Notes under the pieces: generated by a model | Databases searched by the model: none | Seen by the model: only the letters and a program-made list of their open reading frames with translations | Told to the model about the DNA's origin: nothing | Program-made: the position numbers and the translations under genes | Source of the DNA: Prochlorococcus sp. AG-673-M19 | GTDB lineage: Bacteria > Cyanobacteriota > Cyanobacteriia > PCC-6307 > Cyanobiaceae | DNA length: 62,625 nucleotides | NCBI GenBank assembly: GCA_003211115.1 | Contig: QCTP01000003.1 | Location: 1-62,625 of the forward strand | Direction of reading: 5' to 3' | Shown here: positions 32,428 to 43,249 of the stretch, in pieces | Position numbering within the stretch: position 1 is the stretch's first letter | Layout of the letters: each line of letters starts with the position of its first letter

Positions 32428-33327
32428 ATGGGAAATAGAAATCAGATTAACAAAGAAAAAATTCTAAAGCTTCCATCCTGGATAAAATTTCCTATTAGTA
32501 AGGCCTCAGAATTTGAGAGAATACAAAAACTCATCAAAAACTCAAATATACATACAATTTGTGAAGAAGGTAGATGTCCAAATAGAGCTGAATGCTATGC
32601 CTCAGGGACTGCTACTTTTTTACTTGGAGGTTCAATTTGTTCTCGTGCATGTGCCTTTTGCCAAGTAAGTAAAGGTAAACCTAGTGAAATAAATAACTAT
32701 GAAAGTATTCAAGTCGCTGAAGCAGTTAAAATCCTGAATTTAAAATATGTAGTACTAACCTCGGTTGCAAGAGATGATCTCTCCGATCATGGAGTTAATT
32801 TATTTGTCTCTACGATTAATGAGATTAGGAAAATTGATCCAACTATTCAAATAGAAGTCCTTACTCCAGATTTATGGGGAGGAGGTAAAAATTTTGAAGA
32901 TAAAGATAAACTTCAAAAAGAAAGGTTAAAAATGATCTTAGACAAAAAACCAATTTGTTTTAATCATAATCTTGAGACGGTTGCAAGACTTCAAAAAGAG
33001 GTTCGAAGAGGGGCAAACTATAAAAATTCTTTAAGCTTACTTAAAAAATCCAAGTCTATTGCTCCTAATATTCAAACAAAATCAGGCATTATGTTGGGGT
33101 TAGGAGAAACATTAGAAGAAATAGAAACTACGATTATTGATCTAAAAAAAGTTGAGTGTGATCAAATTACAATTGGACAATACCTAAGACCTTCATTAAA
33201 GCACTTATCTGTAAAGAAATATTGGGAACCAAGGGAGTTTGAATATTTAGAAAGGCTTTGTAAAAAATTAAGTTTTAAAAAAGTATCTTGTGGACCTTTA
33301 GTTAGAAGCAGTTATCACGCTGGTTGA
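32428..33327 (+). CDS. lipA: lipoyl synthase
   Basis: The 299-residue radical-SAM enzyme has both cluster motifs: CEEGRCPNRAEC for the auxiliary 4Fe-4S cluster and CSRACAFC for the SAM cluster. It inserts two sulfurs into octanoyl groups to make lipoyl cofactors. It lies 2 nt after recR, and its last 13 nt overlap the end of a convergent gene. Cyanobacteria often carry two lipA copies; only one is in this window. Confidence 0.95.
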   Translation: MGNRNQINKEKILKLPSWIKFPISKASEFERIQKLIKNSNIHTICEEGRCPNRAECYASGTATFLLGGSICSRACAFCQVSKGKPSEINNYESIQVAEAVKILNLKYVVLTSVARDDLSDHGVNLFVSTINEIRKIDPTIQIEVLTPDLWGGGKNFEDKDKLQKERLKMILDKKPICFNHNLETVARLQKEVRRGANYKNSLSLLKKSKSIAPNIQTKSGIMLGLGETLEEIETTIIDLKKVECDQITIGQYLRPSLKHLSVKKYWEPREFEYLERLCKKLSFKKVSCGPLVRSSYHAG

Positions 33328-33824
33328 GGCTTATCAATAGAAGAAAGTTTTTTCTCTATTTTGTTTAGGATATGAAAACAATCTCCTTTCATAAGAGTTC
33401 CTGCCCCTCCCCAAACTAATCTTAAGAAGAGATCTACTGGACTAGAACCAACTTCTTTAACAATTTCAAATCCAAGAATCTTAAAATATCTAACAAGTTT
33501 TATACTATATCCTTCGGTATCGTAAATCGCTAATAATCTTGCTTTTTTACTATTTTTCTTTTCGATAGCCCAAGCCATGCTTGATGCCCAAATTAATTCC
33601 GAAACAAAACGAGGAGAGGTATTAATAACCCTTAATGTATCGAGCTGAATACCCTGCTCATTTAAGAAAGTCCATCCTTTCATTTCTCCCCAAATCTTGA
33701 CTACATTATCTTTTTGTTCTGCTACAACAATTTTAAAAAAACATAATCCAAGTGTTTCTCTTACTTGTATTTTTATTATTAAACCTAAGGAAAATGCTAT
33801 TTTTTGTAATTCTTCAATTTTCAT
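33315..33824 (-). CDS. conserved-looking cyanobacterial protein, possible acyltransferase fold, unknown
   Basis: The 169-residue soluble mixed alpha/beta protein has segments ASSMAWAIEKKNSKKARLLAIYD and KLVRYFKILGFEIVKEVG. These faintly resemble the core and last helix-strand of GNAT acetyltransferases, and no acetyl-CoA loop is clear. A later motif, LVWGGAGTLMKGDC, looks conserved. Function is unknown. It is the last gene of the minus-strand block from lysA, 12 nt after trhO, and overlaps the 3' end of lipA by 13 nt. Confidence 0.6.
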   Translation of the reverse strand: MKIEELQKIAFSLGLIIKIQVRETLGLCFFKIVVAEQKDNVVKIWGEMKGWTFLNEQGIQLDTLRVINTSPRFVSELIWASSMAWAIEKKNSKKARLLAIYDTEGYSIKLVRYFKILGFEIVKEVGSSPVDLFLRLVWGGAGTLMKGDCFHILNKIEKKLSSIDKPQPA

Positions 33825-33836
33825 AATTTTTATAAA

Positions 33837-34769
33837 TTAATTCTTATACACTTTTTGATTTGTCTCTTTTAATGTATTTATCTGTTTTTGTCTTTCTTCG
33901 AATCTTTTCCTATCTTCATCAGTAAATTGATTAATACAAAAATGACACTGAATACCTTCAATATATTCCTTTTTTTTCTTATCCTCCAATGAAATTGGCA
34001 TTCCACATGCATGACAAATTGAATAAGACCCTTTTTTTAATTCGTGATCTAAGGAGACTCTTTTATCAAAAACATAACATTCTCCTTCAAAAAGACTTTC
34101 TTCTTTTGAAATTTCCTCGAGGTATTTAAGTATCCCGCCTTTTAAATGAAAAATATTTTTGTAACCTTTATTTTTTAATAAAGTAGTAGCTTTTTCACAT
34201 CTAATACCTCCAGTACAAAACATCGCAATATTTTTAGAATTTTCATTTCCTAAATGTTTTTCCAGATTATTATCTAACCAATCAGGAAACTCACTAAAGT
34301 TGTTTGTATTTGGATTAATAGAATCTTTAAAGCTTCCTATAGAAACTTCATAATGATTCCTTGTATCTATGACGATAGTATTTTGATCTTTGATTAATTT
34401 ATTCCATGTAAATGAATCAATATAAGTTCCTGCATCTTTTGATGGATTTATCTCAGGAACTCCCATAGTTACTATCTCACTCTTAATTTTGATTTTTAAT
34501 TTTTTGAAAATTTTTGTATTTGAATAACTAATTTTTATATTTGATTTATTAATTCCAATAAATTTTCTTATTAAATTAAGAACTTTTCCAATTGTTTTTT
34601 CTTTAGCGCAAATAGTTCCGTTAATTCCTTCTTTAGCAATTATCAACAATCCTGAAAGATCATTACCATTTTCAATTCTCAATAACTTTTCTTTGAGTTC
34701 AAGAATTAAGTTTTCTTCAAATGAGAAGAAAGAATAGATTGAAACGATCTTATAAATATTTTGTTTCAT
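33837..34769 (-). CDS. trhO: tRNA uridine-34 hydroxylase, rhodanese family
   Basis: The 310-residue protein has an N-terminal acylphosphatase-like domain ([14 protein letters not shown] at about 40-53) and a rhodanese domain with [10 protein letters not shown] and active-site loop [10 protein letters not shown] (Cys185, Cys191). The Cys-rich C-terminus holds CHACG and CHFC. TrhO (YceA) makes 5-hydroxyuridine at tRNA position 34 using O2. Its ATG overlaps the bioB stop as ATGA, so the two are translationally coupled. Confidence 0.92.
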   Translation of the reverse strand: MKQNIYKIVSIYSFFSFEENLILELKEKLLRIENGNDLSGLLIIAKEGINGTICAKEKTIGKVLNLIRKFIGINKSNIKISYSNTKIFKKLKIKIKSEIVTMGVPEINPSKDAGTYIDSFTWNKLIKDQNTIVIDTRNHYEVSIGSFKDSINPNTNNFSEFPDWLDNNLEKHLGNENSKNIAMFCTGGIRCEKATTLLKNKGYKNIFHLKGGILKYLEEISKEESLFEGECYVFDKRVSLDHELKKGSYSICHACGMPISLEDKKKKEYIEGIQCHFCINQFTDEDRKRFEERQKQINTLKETNQKVYKN

Positions 34770-35773
34770 AAAGAAGTAGCTGTTTTATTAAAAGATTCAA
34801 AATCTTGATTGAAAACAACCCCTACATCTTTAAGTAATTTTCTGTCTTCTTGAAAAGATGGATTAGATGTTGTGAGCAATTCATCTCCATAAAAAATAGA
34901 GTTTGCACCACATTGGAGACATAAAATCTGAGCTTCTTTTGTTAAACTCTCCCTGCCTGCACTTAACCTTATTTTACTTTTTGGCATAAGAATTCTTGCT
35001 GTAGCAATCATTCTTATCATCTCAATAGAATCAATTTTTTTATTATTTTCTAATTCTGTACCTTCGATAGCTACTAATGAATTAATTGGGACACTTTCAG
35101 GATGAGGATTCATGTTTGAGAGAACTTCTAAAAGAGAGGCTCTATCTCCCTTGTTTTCTCCTAATCCTATTATTCCTCCACAACATACATTTATACCTGC
35201 ATTTCTGACTCTTTTAATAGTGTCTAATCTATCCTGATAAGTTCTTGTAGTAATAATATTTTCATAGTATTCAGGACTAGTATCAAGATTATGGTTGTAA
35301 GCTGTTAACCCAGCATTCGCAAGTTTCAGGGCTTGATCATCTGTAAGCATTCCTGCTGTTACACATGCCTCCATTCCTAACTCTCTTACGCCTTTAACCA
35401 TTTCTAACATTGAATTGAATGGTTTACCCTCTCGAATTTCTCTCCAAGCCCAACCCATACAAAACCTATCTGCACCCTCTTGTTTTGCTGTTTTGGCTCT
35501 TTTTAAAACAGCTTCAACTTCAAATTGGGGATGACTTTTTATGGGACTAGCACTGTATATTGATTGGCTACAATATGAACAATCTTCTTCACATCCACCA
35601 GTTTTTACGCTGTAAAGGGAAGCTAATTGGACTTCATATGAATTATATTTCCTATGAACAATTTGTGCTTCCCACATCAAATCTACGAGAGGTATATTTA
35701 GTATTTCCAAAATTTCTTTTCTATCCCAATCAAATCTGATTTCGCTAGATATTTGATTAGGGGACTTAATCAT
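34766..35773 (-). CDS. bioB: biotin synthase
   Basis: The 335-residue radical-SAM enzyme has the CxxxCxxC motif in [13 protein letters not shown] and the later [10 protein letters not shown] and LSAGRE stretches (the Arg that binds the 2Fe-2S cluster). It inserts sulfur into dethiobiotin. It is in a minus-strand operon between uppS (6-nt gap) and trhO (4-nt overlap). No other biotin gene is in the window. Confidence 0.96.
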   Translation of the reverse strand: MIKSPNQISSEIRFDWDRKEILEILNIPLVDLMWEAQIVHRKYNSYEVQLASLYSVKTGGCEEDCSYCSQSIYSASPIKSHPQFEVEAVLKRAKTAKQEGADRFCMGWAWREIREGKPFNSMLEMVKGVRELGMEACVTAGMLTDDQALKLANAGLTAYNHNLDTSPEYYENIITTRTYQDRLDTIKRVRNAGINVCCGGIIGLGENKGDRASLLEVLSNMNPHPESVPINSLVAIEGTELENNKKIDSIEMIRMIATARILMPKSKIRLSAGRESLTKEAQILCLQCGANSIFYGDELLTTSNPSFQEDRKLLKDVGVVFNQDFESFNKTATSL

Positions 35774-35779
35774 TTTTAG

Positions 35780-36589
35780 TTAAGTAGAACAACAAGAATC
35801 TTTTAAAGAGTCATTTGCTAATGATTCTATACCTCCAAAACGTCTATTCCTTGATTGGTAATCAATTATTGCTTTAAAAAATTCAGACTCATCAAAATCT
35901 GGCCACAATACTTCAGATATATATATTTCAGAATAAGCTAATTGCCACAAAAGAAAATTACTTATCCTTTTTTCTCCGCTAGTTCTTATTAGTAAGTCTG
36001 GATCCTTGACACCTTGAGTTAATAGTTCTGAATTAATCAACTCTTCATTTACTTCACTGGGTTTGATTTCTCCAGAAACTGATTTTTTTGCTATTTCTTG
36101 CGCAACTTTTACTATTTCTTGCCTTCCTCCATAATTCACACAAACGTTTAATGTGAAACTCTTATTGTTACGAGTAAGGGCTTCTGAACTATTTAGAACT
36201 GATTTTAAATTCTTTGAAAAAGGTAATATATCTCCAATGAACTTAATTTTTATTGATTCTTGATGGATCTCATCAATTTCTTTTTTCAAAACTTTTTCAA
36301 ATAAATTTATAAGAAAATCAACCTCCTTATTCGGTCTACTCCAATTCTCTGTTGAAAATGCATAAACAGTAAGAACTTTACAACCCAAGTTCTTAGATAC
36401 CTTAATAATTTCTTTTAATACATTAACCCCTTGATTATGTCCATAGGATCTAGGAAAGCCTCTTTTTGAGGCCCATCTCCCATTACCGTCCATAATTATC
36501 GCTACGTGTTCTGGAATTCTTTTCATATCTATTTGATTAGATAATTTTATATTCCTATTTTTTTTTGGTGATATATTTTCTAATCTCAT
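35780..36589 (-). CDS. uppS: isoprenyl (undecaprenyl) diphosphate synthase
   Basis: The 269-residue cis-prenyltransferase has the signatures HVAIIMDGNGRWASKRG (catalytic Asp in MDGNGRW), FSTENWSRP and, near the C-terminus, DLLIRTSGEKRISNFLLWQ. It makes the C55 lipid carrier for peptidoglycan and surface polysaccharides. It lies 3 nt after cdaA. A polar extension of about 25 residues comes before the core. Confidence 0.95.
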   Translation of the reverse strand: MRLENISPKKNRNIKLSNQIDMKRIPEHVAIIMDGNGRWASKRGFPRSYGHNQGVNVLKEIIKVSKNLGCKVLTVYAFSTENWSRPNKEVDFLINLFEKVLKKEIDEIHQESIKIKFIGDILPFSKNLKSVLNSSEALTRNNKSFTLNVCVNYGGRQEIVKVAQEIAKKSVSGEIKPSEVNEELINSELLTQGVKDPDLLIRTSGEKRISNFLLWQLAYSEIYISEVLWPDFDESEFFKAIIDYQSRNRRFGGIESLANDSLKDSCCST

Positions 36590-36592
36590 AAG

Positions 36593-37492
36593 TTAATCAA
36601 GAAGGGTATTTTGACTTTCTGATTTATTTGCTTTGTTTTCAATTGTAATATTATCATTTGTATTTATATTTTGGGATGAAGTGGTTTTGTTTGAAGACGA
36701 TTTTGTCGTCCCCAATGAATTTTGATTCCCTACCAATTTTATTAGAAGCTCCTGTAATCGGCTACTTGTAATAGGTCTCTCCAACTTCCCTTGATTAGCT
36801 AGTGATATAGTACCCGTTTCTTCAGAGACAACAATACAAATACATCTATCAAATCTTTCTGTAATGCCTAACGCAGCAAGATGTCTTGTTCCGTATCTAC
36901 TTATACCTTGCCTTGATAGAGGTAGTATAACTCCGGCAGAAATTATTTTATTCCCTTTTACTAAAACCGCCCCATCATGCAAAGGGGTGTCTGTTGCAAA
37001 TAAGTTTATTAAAAGATCTGTAGACAATTGCGCTTCAATATTTGTACCTGAATACAAAAAATCTTCTGGTCTTAAATCGCTTCCTAAATCTACAACAATC
37101 AAAGCGCCTTTTCTACTTTGTGATAACTTTCCAGCGGCATCAACCAATTGGTTAACTGTAGTAGATGTGGCTCTAAATTCTTTAGGTTGATTACCTAGCA
37201 ATACAGCTAATCTTCCAGTTCCTAATAATTCCATTAATCTTCTAAGTTCCCCCTGCCATAGAATGGCTAATGATAGAGAACATGCAAGTACTACTGCATC
37301 AATTAATTTTGAAGTTAAAGGGAGATATGCATATCTTTGAATAAACCAAGCAAAAGATACTAAAAATAAATACCCTCTTAGCAGCCATAAAGTTCTTTGT
37401 TCTTTAACTCTTGAAAATAATAAAAGTCCAAATCCAAGAGCAAATAGTACATCTAGTAAAAGTTTTAAATTTATTAACCCCCAAAAATTCAC
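36593..37492 (-). CDS. cdaA: diadenylate cyclase (c-di-AMP synthase)
   Basis: The 299-residue protein has two to three N-terminal membrane helices (about 7-80) and a DisA_N domain (about 95-250) with DGA (173-175) and GTRHLAALG. The catalytic RHR motif reads RHL here (203-205). The Asn/Ser/Thr-rich tail after about 255 is probably disordered. It makes c-di-AMP, which controls osmotic and potassium balance and, in cyanobacteria, night survival. The start is GTG 37492. It is in an operon between lysA and uppS. Confidence 0.93.
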   Translation of the reverse strand: MNFWGLINLKLLLDVLFALGFGLLLFSRVKEQRTLWLLRGYLFLVSFAWFIQRYAYLPLTSKLIDAVVLACSLSLAILWQGELRRLMELLGTGRLAVLLGNQPKEFRATSTTVNQLVDAAGKLSQSRKGALIVVDLGSDLRPEDFLYSGTNIEAQLSTDLLINLFATDTPLHDGAVLVKGNKIISAGVILPLSRQGISRYGTRHLAALGITERFDRCICIVVSEETGTISLANQGKLERPITSSRLQELLIKLVGNQNSLGTTKSSSNKTTSSQNINTNDNITIENKANKSESQNTLLD

Positions 37493-37526
37493 ATTAAAAC
37501 TTAAATTATTTCAAATGTACCTAACT

Positions 37527-38894
37527 TTACTTCATAAAGCGATTAGGTAACACATCATATTTAAGTAGATCGAGTGGACTTTCTCTTCTTTGTATAATTT
37601 CTGCTTCACCATTACATACTAAAATAGAAGCAGGTCTGGGAATTCTATTATAATTGGAACTCATTGAATTATTATATGCACCAGTGCCAAAAACACAAAT
37701 CAAATCTCCTGTTTTGCAATTACCAAGTTCAATTTCCTTAAATAACACGTCTCCAGATTCACAATGCTTTCCTGCAACTGTAAATGTATTCTTGGAATTA
37801 TTATTAAAAGGATTACTTACTAAGCAAGCAGAATAATTTGATTGATATGTAATTGGCCTAGGGTTATCACTCATTCCGCCATCCACTGATAAATATGTCC
37901 TTATACCTGGAATTTCTTTAAATGAACCAATTTTGTATATAGTTACTCCGGCTGTGGAAACTATTGATCTTCCAGGCTCACACATAAGTTTTGGTAAATC
38001 TAATTTAGTTTGTTTACAAGCTTGCACAATAGATAATGACACTGTTTTGATCCATGCATCAATTGAAGGTGGATCATCCTCTTGAGTATATTTAATTCCT
38101 AAGCCACCGCCTACATTCAGTTCTTTTATGTTATGACCAAATTTTTTTGCTTTTAAGATAACATCTACCATTATTTTCCCTAGGTCATTATGTGGATCTA
38201 GTTCAAAAATCTGAGAACCAATGTGAGCATGCAACCCTGTTAATTTTATGTGTTTGGTCTTACTAATAATTACAAATAACTTATTTAAAGCTTCAATACC
38301 AAATCCAAATTTACTATCGAAGGAGCCTGTTTTGATGTATTCATGTGTATGACATTCTATACCTGGTGTAAATCTAATCATTATTTCTATATCATAATTA
38401 AATGAATTAGATATCTTTTCCAATCTTTTAAGGTCATGATCATTATCAACAATTATTTTGATCTTATTTTCTAGCGCAAATTCAATTTCCTCATCAGATT
38501 TATTATTTCCATGAAAAACAATTTTTTCACTTGGAACACCACCTTTCAAAGCAGTTAATAATTCGCCTTCTGAAACGGCATCTAGACCGAAGCCTTCAGA
38601 GGCAATTAAATTACTCATAAATATAGAACTATTTGCCTTGGATGCATATATTGGAAGGGAAACTCCTGGATAATGTTTTTCTAATGCTTTTTTGTAAGCT
38701 CTGCATGAGTTCCTTAAAGTGATCTCATCTAAGATATAAAGTGGGGAATCATATTTTCTTACTAAATCTTCAATAGAGCATCCACCAATATATAACTTTT
38801 CATTGCTTTCAATAGTTGTAGTTACTGGAACAATATTTTTGTTAGGACTATTTAAATCAATTTTATTTTTTAAGAATGAGATTTTTTCTTTCAT
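37527..38894 (-). CDS. lysA: diaminopimelate decarboxylase
   Basis: The 455-residue fold-type III PLP enzyme has the Lys-containing strand PIYASKANSS, the Gly-rich phosphate loop GGGLGIKY, and the C-terminal active-site motif ESGDVL. It makes lysine from meso-DAP, the last lysine step, and also sets the DAP pool for peptidoglycan. It is first gene of the minus-strand block down to 33315. Its promoter lies in the 93-nt divergent spacer shared with the acetyltransferase gene. Confidence 0.95.
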   Translation of the reverse strand: MKEKISFLKNKIDLNSPNKNIVPVTTTIESNEKLYIGGCSIEDLVRKYDSPLYILDEITLRNSCRAYKKALEKHYPGVSLPIYASKANSSIFMSNLIASEGFGLDAVSEGELLTALKGGVPSEKIVFHGNNKSDEEIEFALENKIKIIVDNDHDLKRLEKISNSFNYDIEIMIRFTPGIECHTHEYIKTGSFDSKFGFGIEALNKLFVIISKTKHIKLTGLHAHIGSQIFELDPHNDLGKIMVDVILKAKKFGHNIKELNVGGGLGIKYTQEDDPPSIDAWIKTVSLSIVQACKQTKLDLPKLMCEPGRSIVSTAGVTIYKIGSFKEIPGIRTYLSVDGGMSDNPRPITYQSNYSACLVSNPFNNNSKNTFTVAGKHCESGDVLFKEIELGNCKTGDLICVFGTGAYNNSMSSNYNRIPRPASILVCNGEAEIIQRRESPLDLLKYDVLPNRFMK

Positions 38895-38987
38895 TGGAAG
38901 ACTTTCTTATACATTTATTCTACAACTTTCAGAACATATATAATAATAAAAAAACTTAAAAAATTTTTTGAGATAATAATTAATTAA

Positions 38988-39419
38988 ATGATTTCATTTA
39001 AAGAGTTAGATTACAAAGAATTTGAATTATGTTACGAAATAGATTCAGATACAATTTGTTTATGGACTAAAAAACAATGGAAATTTGAGTTTAATAAGCG
39101 TGGAGTCAAAGTAATTGCAATATTAGTGAGAAAGGAAATAATTGGTATTTATGTGGTTCAAACAATAATTGATGAAGCTCAAATAAATTTTTTTTCAATC
39201 AAACAAAAATATAGACGAAAGGGTTATGGAAGTTATTTAATGAGAAATTTAATTAAACAGTGTGAAAATTTGAGTGTAAAAAGAATATTGTTGGAAGTTT
39301 CGGATACAAATTCAATTGCCGAAGTTTTTTACAACAAATTTAAATTTTTGACTGTAGGCAGAAGAAAAAACTACTATAAAAACGGATCTGATGCTGTTTT
39401 AAAAGAAAAAATTTTGTAA
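38988..39419 (+). CDS. GNAT acetyltransferase, RimI-like
   Basis: The 143-residue protein has the acetyl-CoA loop KYRRKGYGSYLMRNLI (RRKGYG matching R/QxxGxG/A) and the terminal RILLEVSDTNSIAEVFYNKFKF stretch typical of RimI, which acetylates the N-terminus of ribosomal protein S18. The usual RimI name is likely, but other peptide targets are possible. Confidence 0.8.
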   Translation: MISFKELDYKEFELCYEIDSDTICLWTKKQWKFEFNKRGVKVIAILVRKEIIGIYVVQTIIDEAQINFFSIKQKYRRKGYGSYLMRNLIKQCENLSVKRILLEVSDTNSIAEVFYNKFKFLTVGRRKNYYKNGSDAVLKEKIL

Positions 39420-39605
39420 ATTGAATATTAATTTTTTTTTGGTGCGGATAACCAGAATCCTTGAAATTACTTTAATAAGCTGCTATATCATCAATAAGAA
39501 AACTTTAATCTGATTAAATAATACTTTTAGGTATTCACAAAAGCTCATTCTGAACACAAAAATGCCTTAATACTGGTAGGTTAATAATATGAATCAAAAC
39601 ATGTA

Positions 39606-42134
39606 ATGTTCGAAAGATTTACAGAAAAAGCAATAAAAGTCATCATGCTTGCTCAAGAAGAAGCTAGAAGACTTGGACATAATTTTGTTGGGACAGAGCA
39701 AATTCTGTTAGGTTTAATAGGAGAGGGTACGGGTGTAGCCGCAAAGGTTTTAAAATCATTAGGAGTGAATTTAAAAGATTCAAGGATTGAAGTAGAAAAA
39801 ATTATTGGTAGAGGATCAGGTTTTGTTGCAGTTGAAATCCCCTTTACCCCAAGAGCAAAAAGAGTTTTAGAGTTGTCTCTTGAAGAAGCACGTCAATTAG
39901 GTCATAACTATATAGGTACTGAACATTTATTATTAGGTTTAATTAGGGAAGGAGAAGGCGTTGCCGCTAGAGTATTAGAAAATCTTGGAATAGATTTAAC
40001 AAAAGTTAGAACGCAAGTTATAAGAATGCTTGGAGAAACTGCTGAAGTTGGTTCAGGTGGTTCTTCAACTAAGGGAAATTTAAAAACAGCTACTCTTGAT
40101 GAATTTGGGACAAATTTAACAAAACTTGCAAGTGAATCAAAGCTTGATCCAGTTGTTGGTCGTCACTCTGAAATAGATAGGGTCGTTCAAATTTTAGGGA
40201 GAAGAACAAAGAACAATCCCGTCCTTATAGGTGAACCTGGAGTAGGTAAAACAGCTATAGCTGAAGGTTTGGCACAAAGAATTCAGCTTGGAGAAATTCC
40301 TGATATTCTTGAAGATAAAAGAGTTTTAACTCTTGATATTGGTCTTCTTGTCGCAGGAACAAAATATAGAGGTGAGTTTGAAGAAAGACTAAAAAAGATA
40401 ATGGAAGAAATTAAATCAGCAGGAAATGTAATCTTAGTTATTGATGAAGTACATACTTTAATTGGAGCAGGAGCTGCTGAAGGAGCTATCGATGCTGCAA
40501 ATATTTTAAAGCCTGCTTTAGCTCGAGGAGAGCTCCAATGTATAGGTGCTACAACATTGGATGAATATAGAAAACATATCGAAAGAGATGCTGCTCTTGA
40601 AAGAAGATTTCAACCGGTAATGGTTGGAGAGCCTTCTATTGAAGATACAATTGAAATTTTAAAAGGATTAAGGGAGCGTTACGAACAACATCACCGTTTA
40701 AAAATTACAGATGAAGCTTTAGAAGCAGCTGCTCACTTAGGTGATCGCTATATTTCAGATAGGTTCTTACCTGATAAAGCTATAGACTTAATAGATGAGG
40801 CTGGAAGTAGAGTTAGGTTAATTAATTCCAAGCTTCCTCCTGAAGCTAAACAAATAGATAAAGAATTAAGACAAGTCCAAAAACAAAAAGAAGAATCAGT
40901 AAGAGATCAAAATTTTGATCAAGCTGGTCAGTTAAGAGAAAAAGAAATTGAATTGTCTGGAAAAATAAAACAGCTTTTAGAAAACAAAAAGGAAAATAAT
41001 GAGAATAATGACATAGTTGACTCTACAGAAAATGTAGAAAATAATGCAAAAATTGTTCAAAGTCCTCTAGTAAGTGAGGAAGATGTAGCTCATATAGTAG
41101 CTTCATGGACTGGTGTTCCTGTTCAGAAATTAACAGAAACTGAGTCAGTCAAACTACTTAATATGGAGGAAACTTTACATCAAAGACTAATAGGACAAGA
41201 TGAGGCTGTTAAAGCAGTATCAAGAGCTATTAGGAGAGCTAGAGTTGGGTTAAAAAATCCAAATAGACCTATTGCAAGTTTTATTTTTTCAGGTCCTACT
41301 GGCGTTGGGAAAACAGAATTAACTAAATCATTAGCTTCCTATTTCTTTGGTAGTGAAGAAGCAATGATTCGATTAGATATGTCAGAATTTATGGAACGAC
41401 ATACTGTTAGTAAACTAATTGGTTCTCCTCCTGGTTATGTTGGCTTTAATGAAGGAGGTCAACTTACAGAGGCTGTAAGGAGAAGACCATATACAGTTGT
41501 TTTGTTTGATGAAGTTGAGAAAGCTCATCCAGATGTATTTAATTTACTACTACAACTACTTGAAGATGGAAGATTAACAGATTCTAAGGGTAGAACAGTA
41601 GATTTTAAAAATACACTTTTAATAATGACTTCTAATATTGGTTCAAAAGTTATCGAAAAAGGTGGAGGTGGTTTAGGATTCGAGTTTTCTGGAGATTCTG
41701 TTGAAGATAGTCAATACAACAGGATAAAATCTCTTGTAAATGAGGAATTAAAACAATACTTCAGACCGGAATTTTTAAACAGACTTGATGAAATAATTGT
41801 ATTTAGGCAATTAACTAAGAATGAGGTGAAAGATATTGCAGAAATAATGTTAAAAGAAGTTTTTTCTCGATTAAATGAAAAGGGAATAAAATTAGATGTT
41901 ACTGATGCATTTAAAGAAAGACTTGTTGAAGAAGGATATAATCCCTCTTATGGAGCAAGACCTTTAAGAAGAGCAGTTATGCGTTTATTAGAGGATAGTT
42001 TGGCTGAAGAAGTTTTATCAGGAAGAATAAAAGATGGTGACAAAGCTTTAGTTGATATTGACGAGAATAAGAAAGTTACAGTAAATATTTCTTCAGAAGA
42101 ATCCTCTCCAGAATTGGCTGGAGCTAATTTTTAA
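39606..42134 (+). CDS. clpC: ATP-dependent Clp protease ATP-binding subunit ClpC
   Basis: The 842-residue AAA+ unfoldase has a double N-terminal Clp repeat (1-150) and a first ATPase domain with GEPGVGKTA (about 207). A middle domain with a UVR-like segment ([11 protein letters not shown], about 436) follows, then a second ATPase domain with GPTGVGKTE (about 562) and the conserved [11 protein letters not shown]. It unfolds substrates for ClpP-type proteases and is essential in cyanobacteria. ATG 39606 follows an out-of-frame ATG-TAA by 2 nt. The 186-nt upstream spacer holds no clear element. Confidence 0.97.
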   Translation: MFERFTEKAIKVIMLAQEEARRLGHNFVGTEQILLGLIGEGTGVAAKVLKSLGVNLKDSRIEVEKIIGRGSGFVAVEIPFTPRAKRVLELSLEEARQLGHNYIGTEHLLLGLIREGEGVAARVLENLGIDLTKVRTQVIRMLGETAEVGSGGSSTKGNLKTATLDEFGTNLTKLASESKLDPVVGRHSEIDRVVQILGRRTKNNPVLIGEPGVGKTAIAEGLAQRIQLGEIPDILEDKRVLTLDIGLLVAGTKYRGEFEERLKKIMEEIKSAGNVILVIDEVHTLIGAGAAEGAIDAANILKPALARGELQCIGATTLDEYRKHIERDAALERRFQPVMVGEPSIEDTIEILKGLRERYEQHHRLKITDEALEAAAHLGDRYISDRFLPDKAIDLIDEAGSRVRLINSKLPPEAKQIDKELRQVQKQKEESVRDQNFDQAGQLREKEIELSGKIKQLLENKKENNENNDIVDSTENVENNAKIVQSPLVSEEDVAHIVASWTGVPVQKLTETESVKLLNMEETLHQRLIGQDEAVKAVSRAIRRARVGLKNPNRPIASFIFSGPTGVGKTELTKSLASYFFGSEEAMIRLDMSEFMERHTVSKLIGSPPGYVGFNEGGQLTEAVRRRPYTVVLFDEVEKAHPDVFNLLLQLLEDGRLTDSKGRTVDFKNTLLIMTSNIGSKVIEKGGGGLGFEFSGDSVEDSQYNRIKSLVNEELKQYFRPEFLNRLDEIIVFRQLTKNEVKDIAEIMLKEVFSRLNEKGIKLDVTDAFKERLVEEGYNPSYGARPLRRAVMRLLEDSLAEEVLSGRIKDGDKALVDIDENKKVTVNISSEESSPELAGANF

Positions 42135-42149
42135 AACCATAGTTCGCGT

Positions 42150-43244
42150 ATGCAATTAATTTCTCCAGAAAGAATATTTAGGGGAAATAGTGCCTGGTTA
42201 AAGGCTTTACCTCATATTAAAAAACTTTCCAAGAGCCCTTTACTTTTAGGAAGGAGTAATGCAACCAAAAATATTCGACAACAAATTTTAAAACATTTGC
42301 AAGATGAAAATCTTTCTGTATATTCATCTAACTTGCAATTTGATTGTTGTTATGAAGACCTTGAAAGGATAAAAGGAATCATACTTAAAAAAAATTGTGA
42401 TTCTATCATTGCCGTAGGTGGCGGTAAAGTTTTAGATGCAGGAAAATTTCTAGCAGATTCGCTTTCTATTCCAGTAGTCACAATTCCTTTAAGTGCATCT
42501 ACTTGTGCGGGTTGGACTGCATTATCAAATATTTATTCAATTAATGGACAATTCATTGAGGATATTGAGTTGAAGTCTTGTCCTGAAGTATTGGTGCTAG
42601 ATCATGGATTTATCAAAACAGCTCCAAATAGGACACTTTCTAGCGGAATAGCTGATGCTTTGGCAAAATGGTACGAATCTTCTTTAACTAGTTCGGAAGT
42701 TGAAGATGGACTTGTTCAGCAAGCGATTCAAATATCAAGAGTATTAAGAGATCAATTACTTATTGATGGAGAAAGTGCTTATCAGAGTCAGTCTGTTCAA
42801 AATGTTGCTTGGTGTAATGTTGTAGAGGGATGTTCACTTACTGCTGGATTGATTGGAGGAATTGGCGGAGAAAAGTGCAGAACTGCAGCTGCTCATGCCT
42901 TTCATAATGCTATTACTCAGATAATTTCAACTTATAAGCCCTTACATGGCGAAATTGTTGGAGTTGGAATATTATTGCAACTTAGATTAGAAGAAACTAA
43001 AAATAATAATAAACTAGCTAACCAATCTATTAAACAGTTAATGGTATTAATGAAAAAATTGAACTTACCAACTACTATCGCCGACTTAGGAATAAATGTT
43101 TTTGAAAATAACAATTTACAAAAAATTGCTGAATTTACATGCAGGGATAAATCTGAGATTCATTTTTTGCCTTTTGAAATTAGTCAGCAAGACATAATAG
43201 AAACTATTACAAATTTTGAAAAACAAAAAATAAAAATAGCATAA
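42150..43244 (+). CDS. iron-containing alcohol/glycerol dehydrogenase family protein
   Basis: The 364-residue protein has an N-terminal NAD-binding half (IIAVGGGKVLDAGKFLAD) and a C-terminal metal-binding half with His candidates in AAAHAFHNAI and KPLHGEIVGVG. STCAGWTALSNIYS matches the GldA-type nucleotide-contact region. The substrate is unknown; glycerol dehydrogenase is the usual annotation for this family. It lies 15 nt after clpC and 5 nt before the hydrolase gene. Confidence 0.85.
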   Translation: MQLISPERIFRGNSAWLKALPHIKKLSKSPLLLGRSNATKNIRQQILKHLQDENLSVYSSNLQFDCCYEDLERIKGIILKKNCDSIIAVGGGKVLDAGKFLADSLSIPVVTIPLSASTCAGWTALSNIYSINGQFIEDIELKSCPEVLVLDHGFIKTAPNRTLSSGIADALAKWYESSLTSSEVEDGLVQQAIQISRVLRDQLLIDGESAYQSQSVQNVAWCNVVEGCSLTAGLIGGIGGEKCRTAAAHAFHNAITQIISTYKPLHGEIVGVGILLQLRLEETKNNNKLANQSIKQLMVLMKKLNLPTTIADLGINVFENNNLQKIAEFTCRDKSEIHFLPFEISQQDIIETITNFEKQKIKIA

Positions 43245-43249
43245 ATACT

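Noticed and set aside
39430-39470. GC-richer patch (ggtgcggataaccag) upstream of clpC as a possible RNA element
   Set aside because: Only a 4-bp stem (ggat/atcc) can be drawn and no known leader motif is present.
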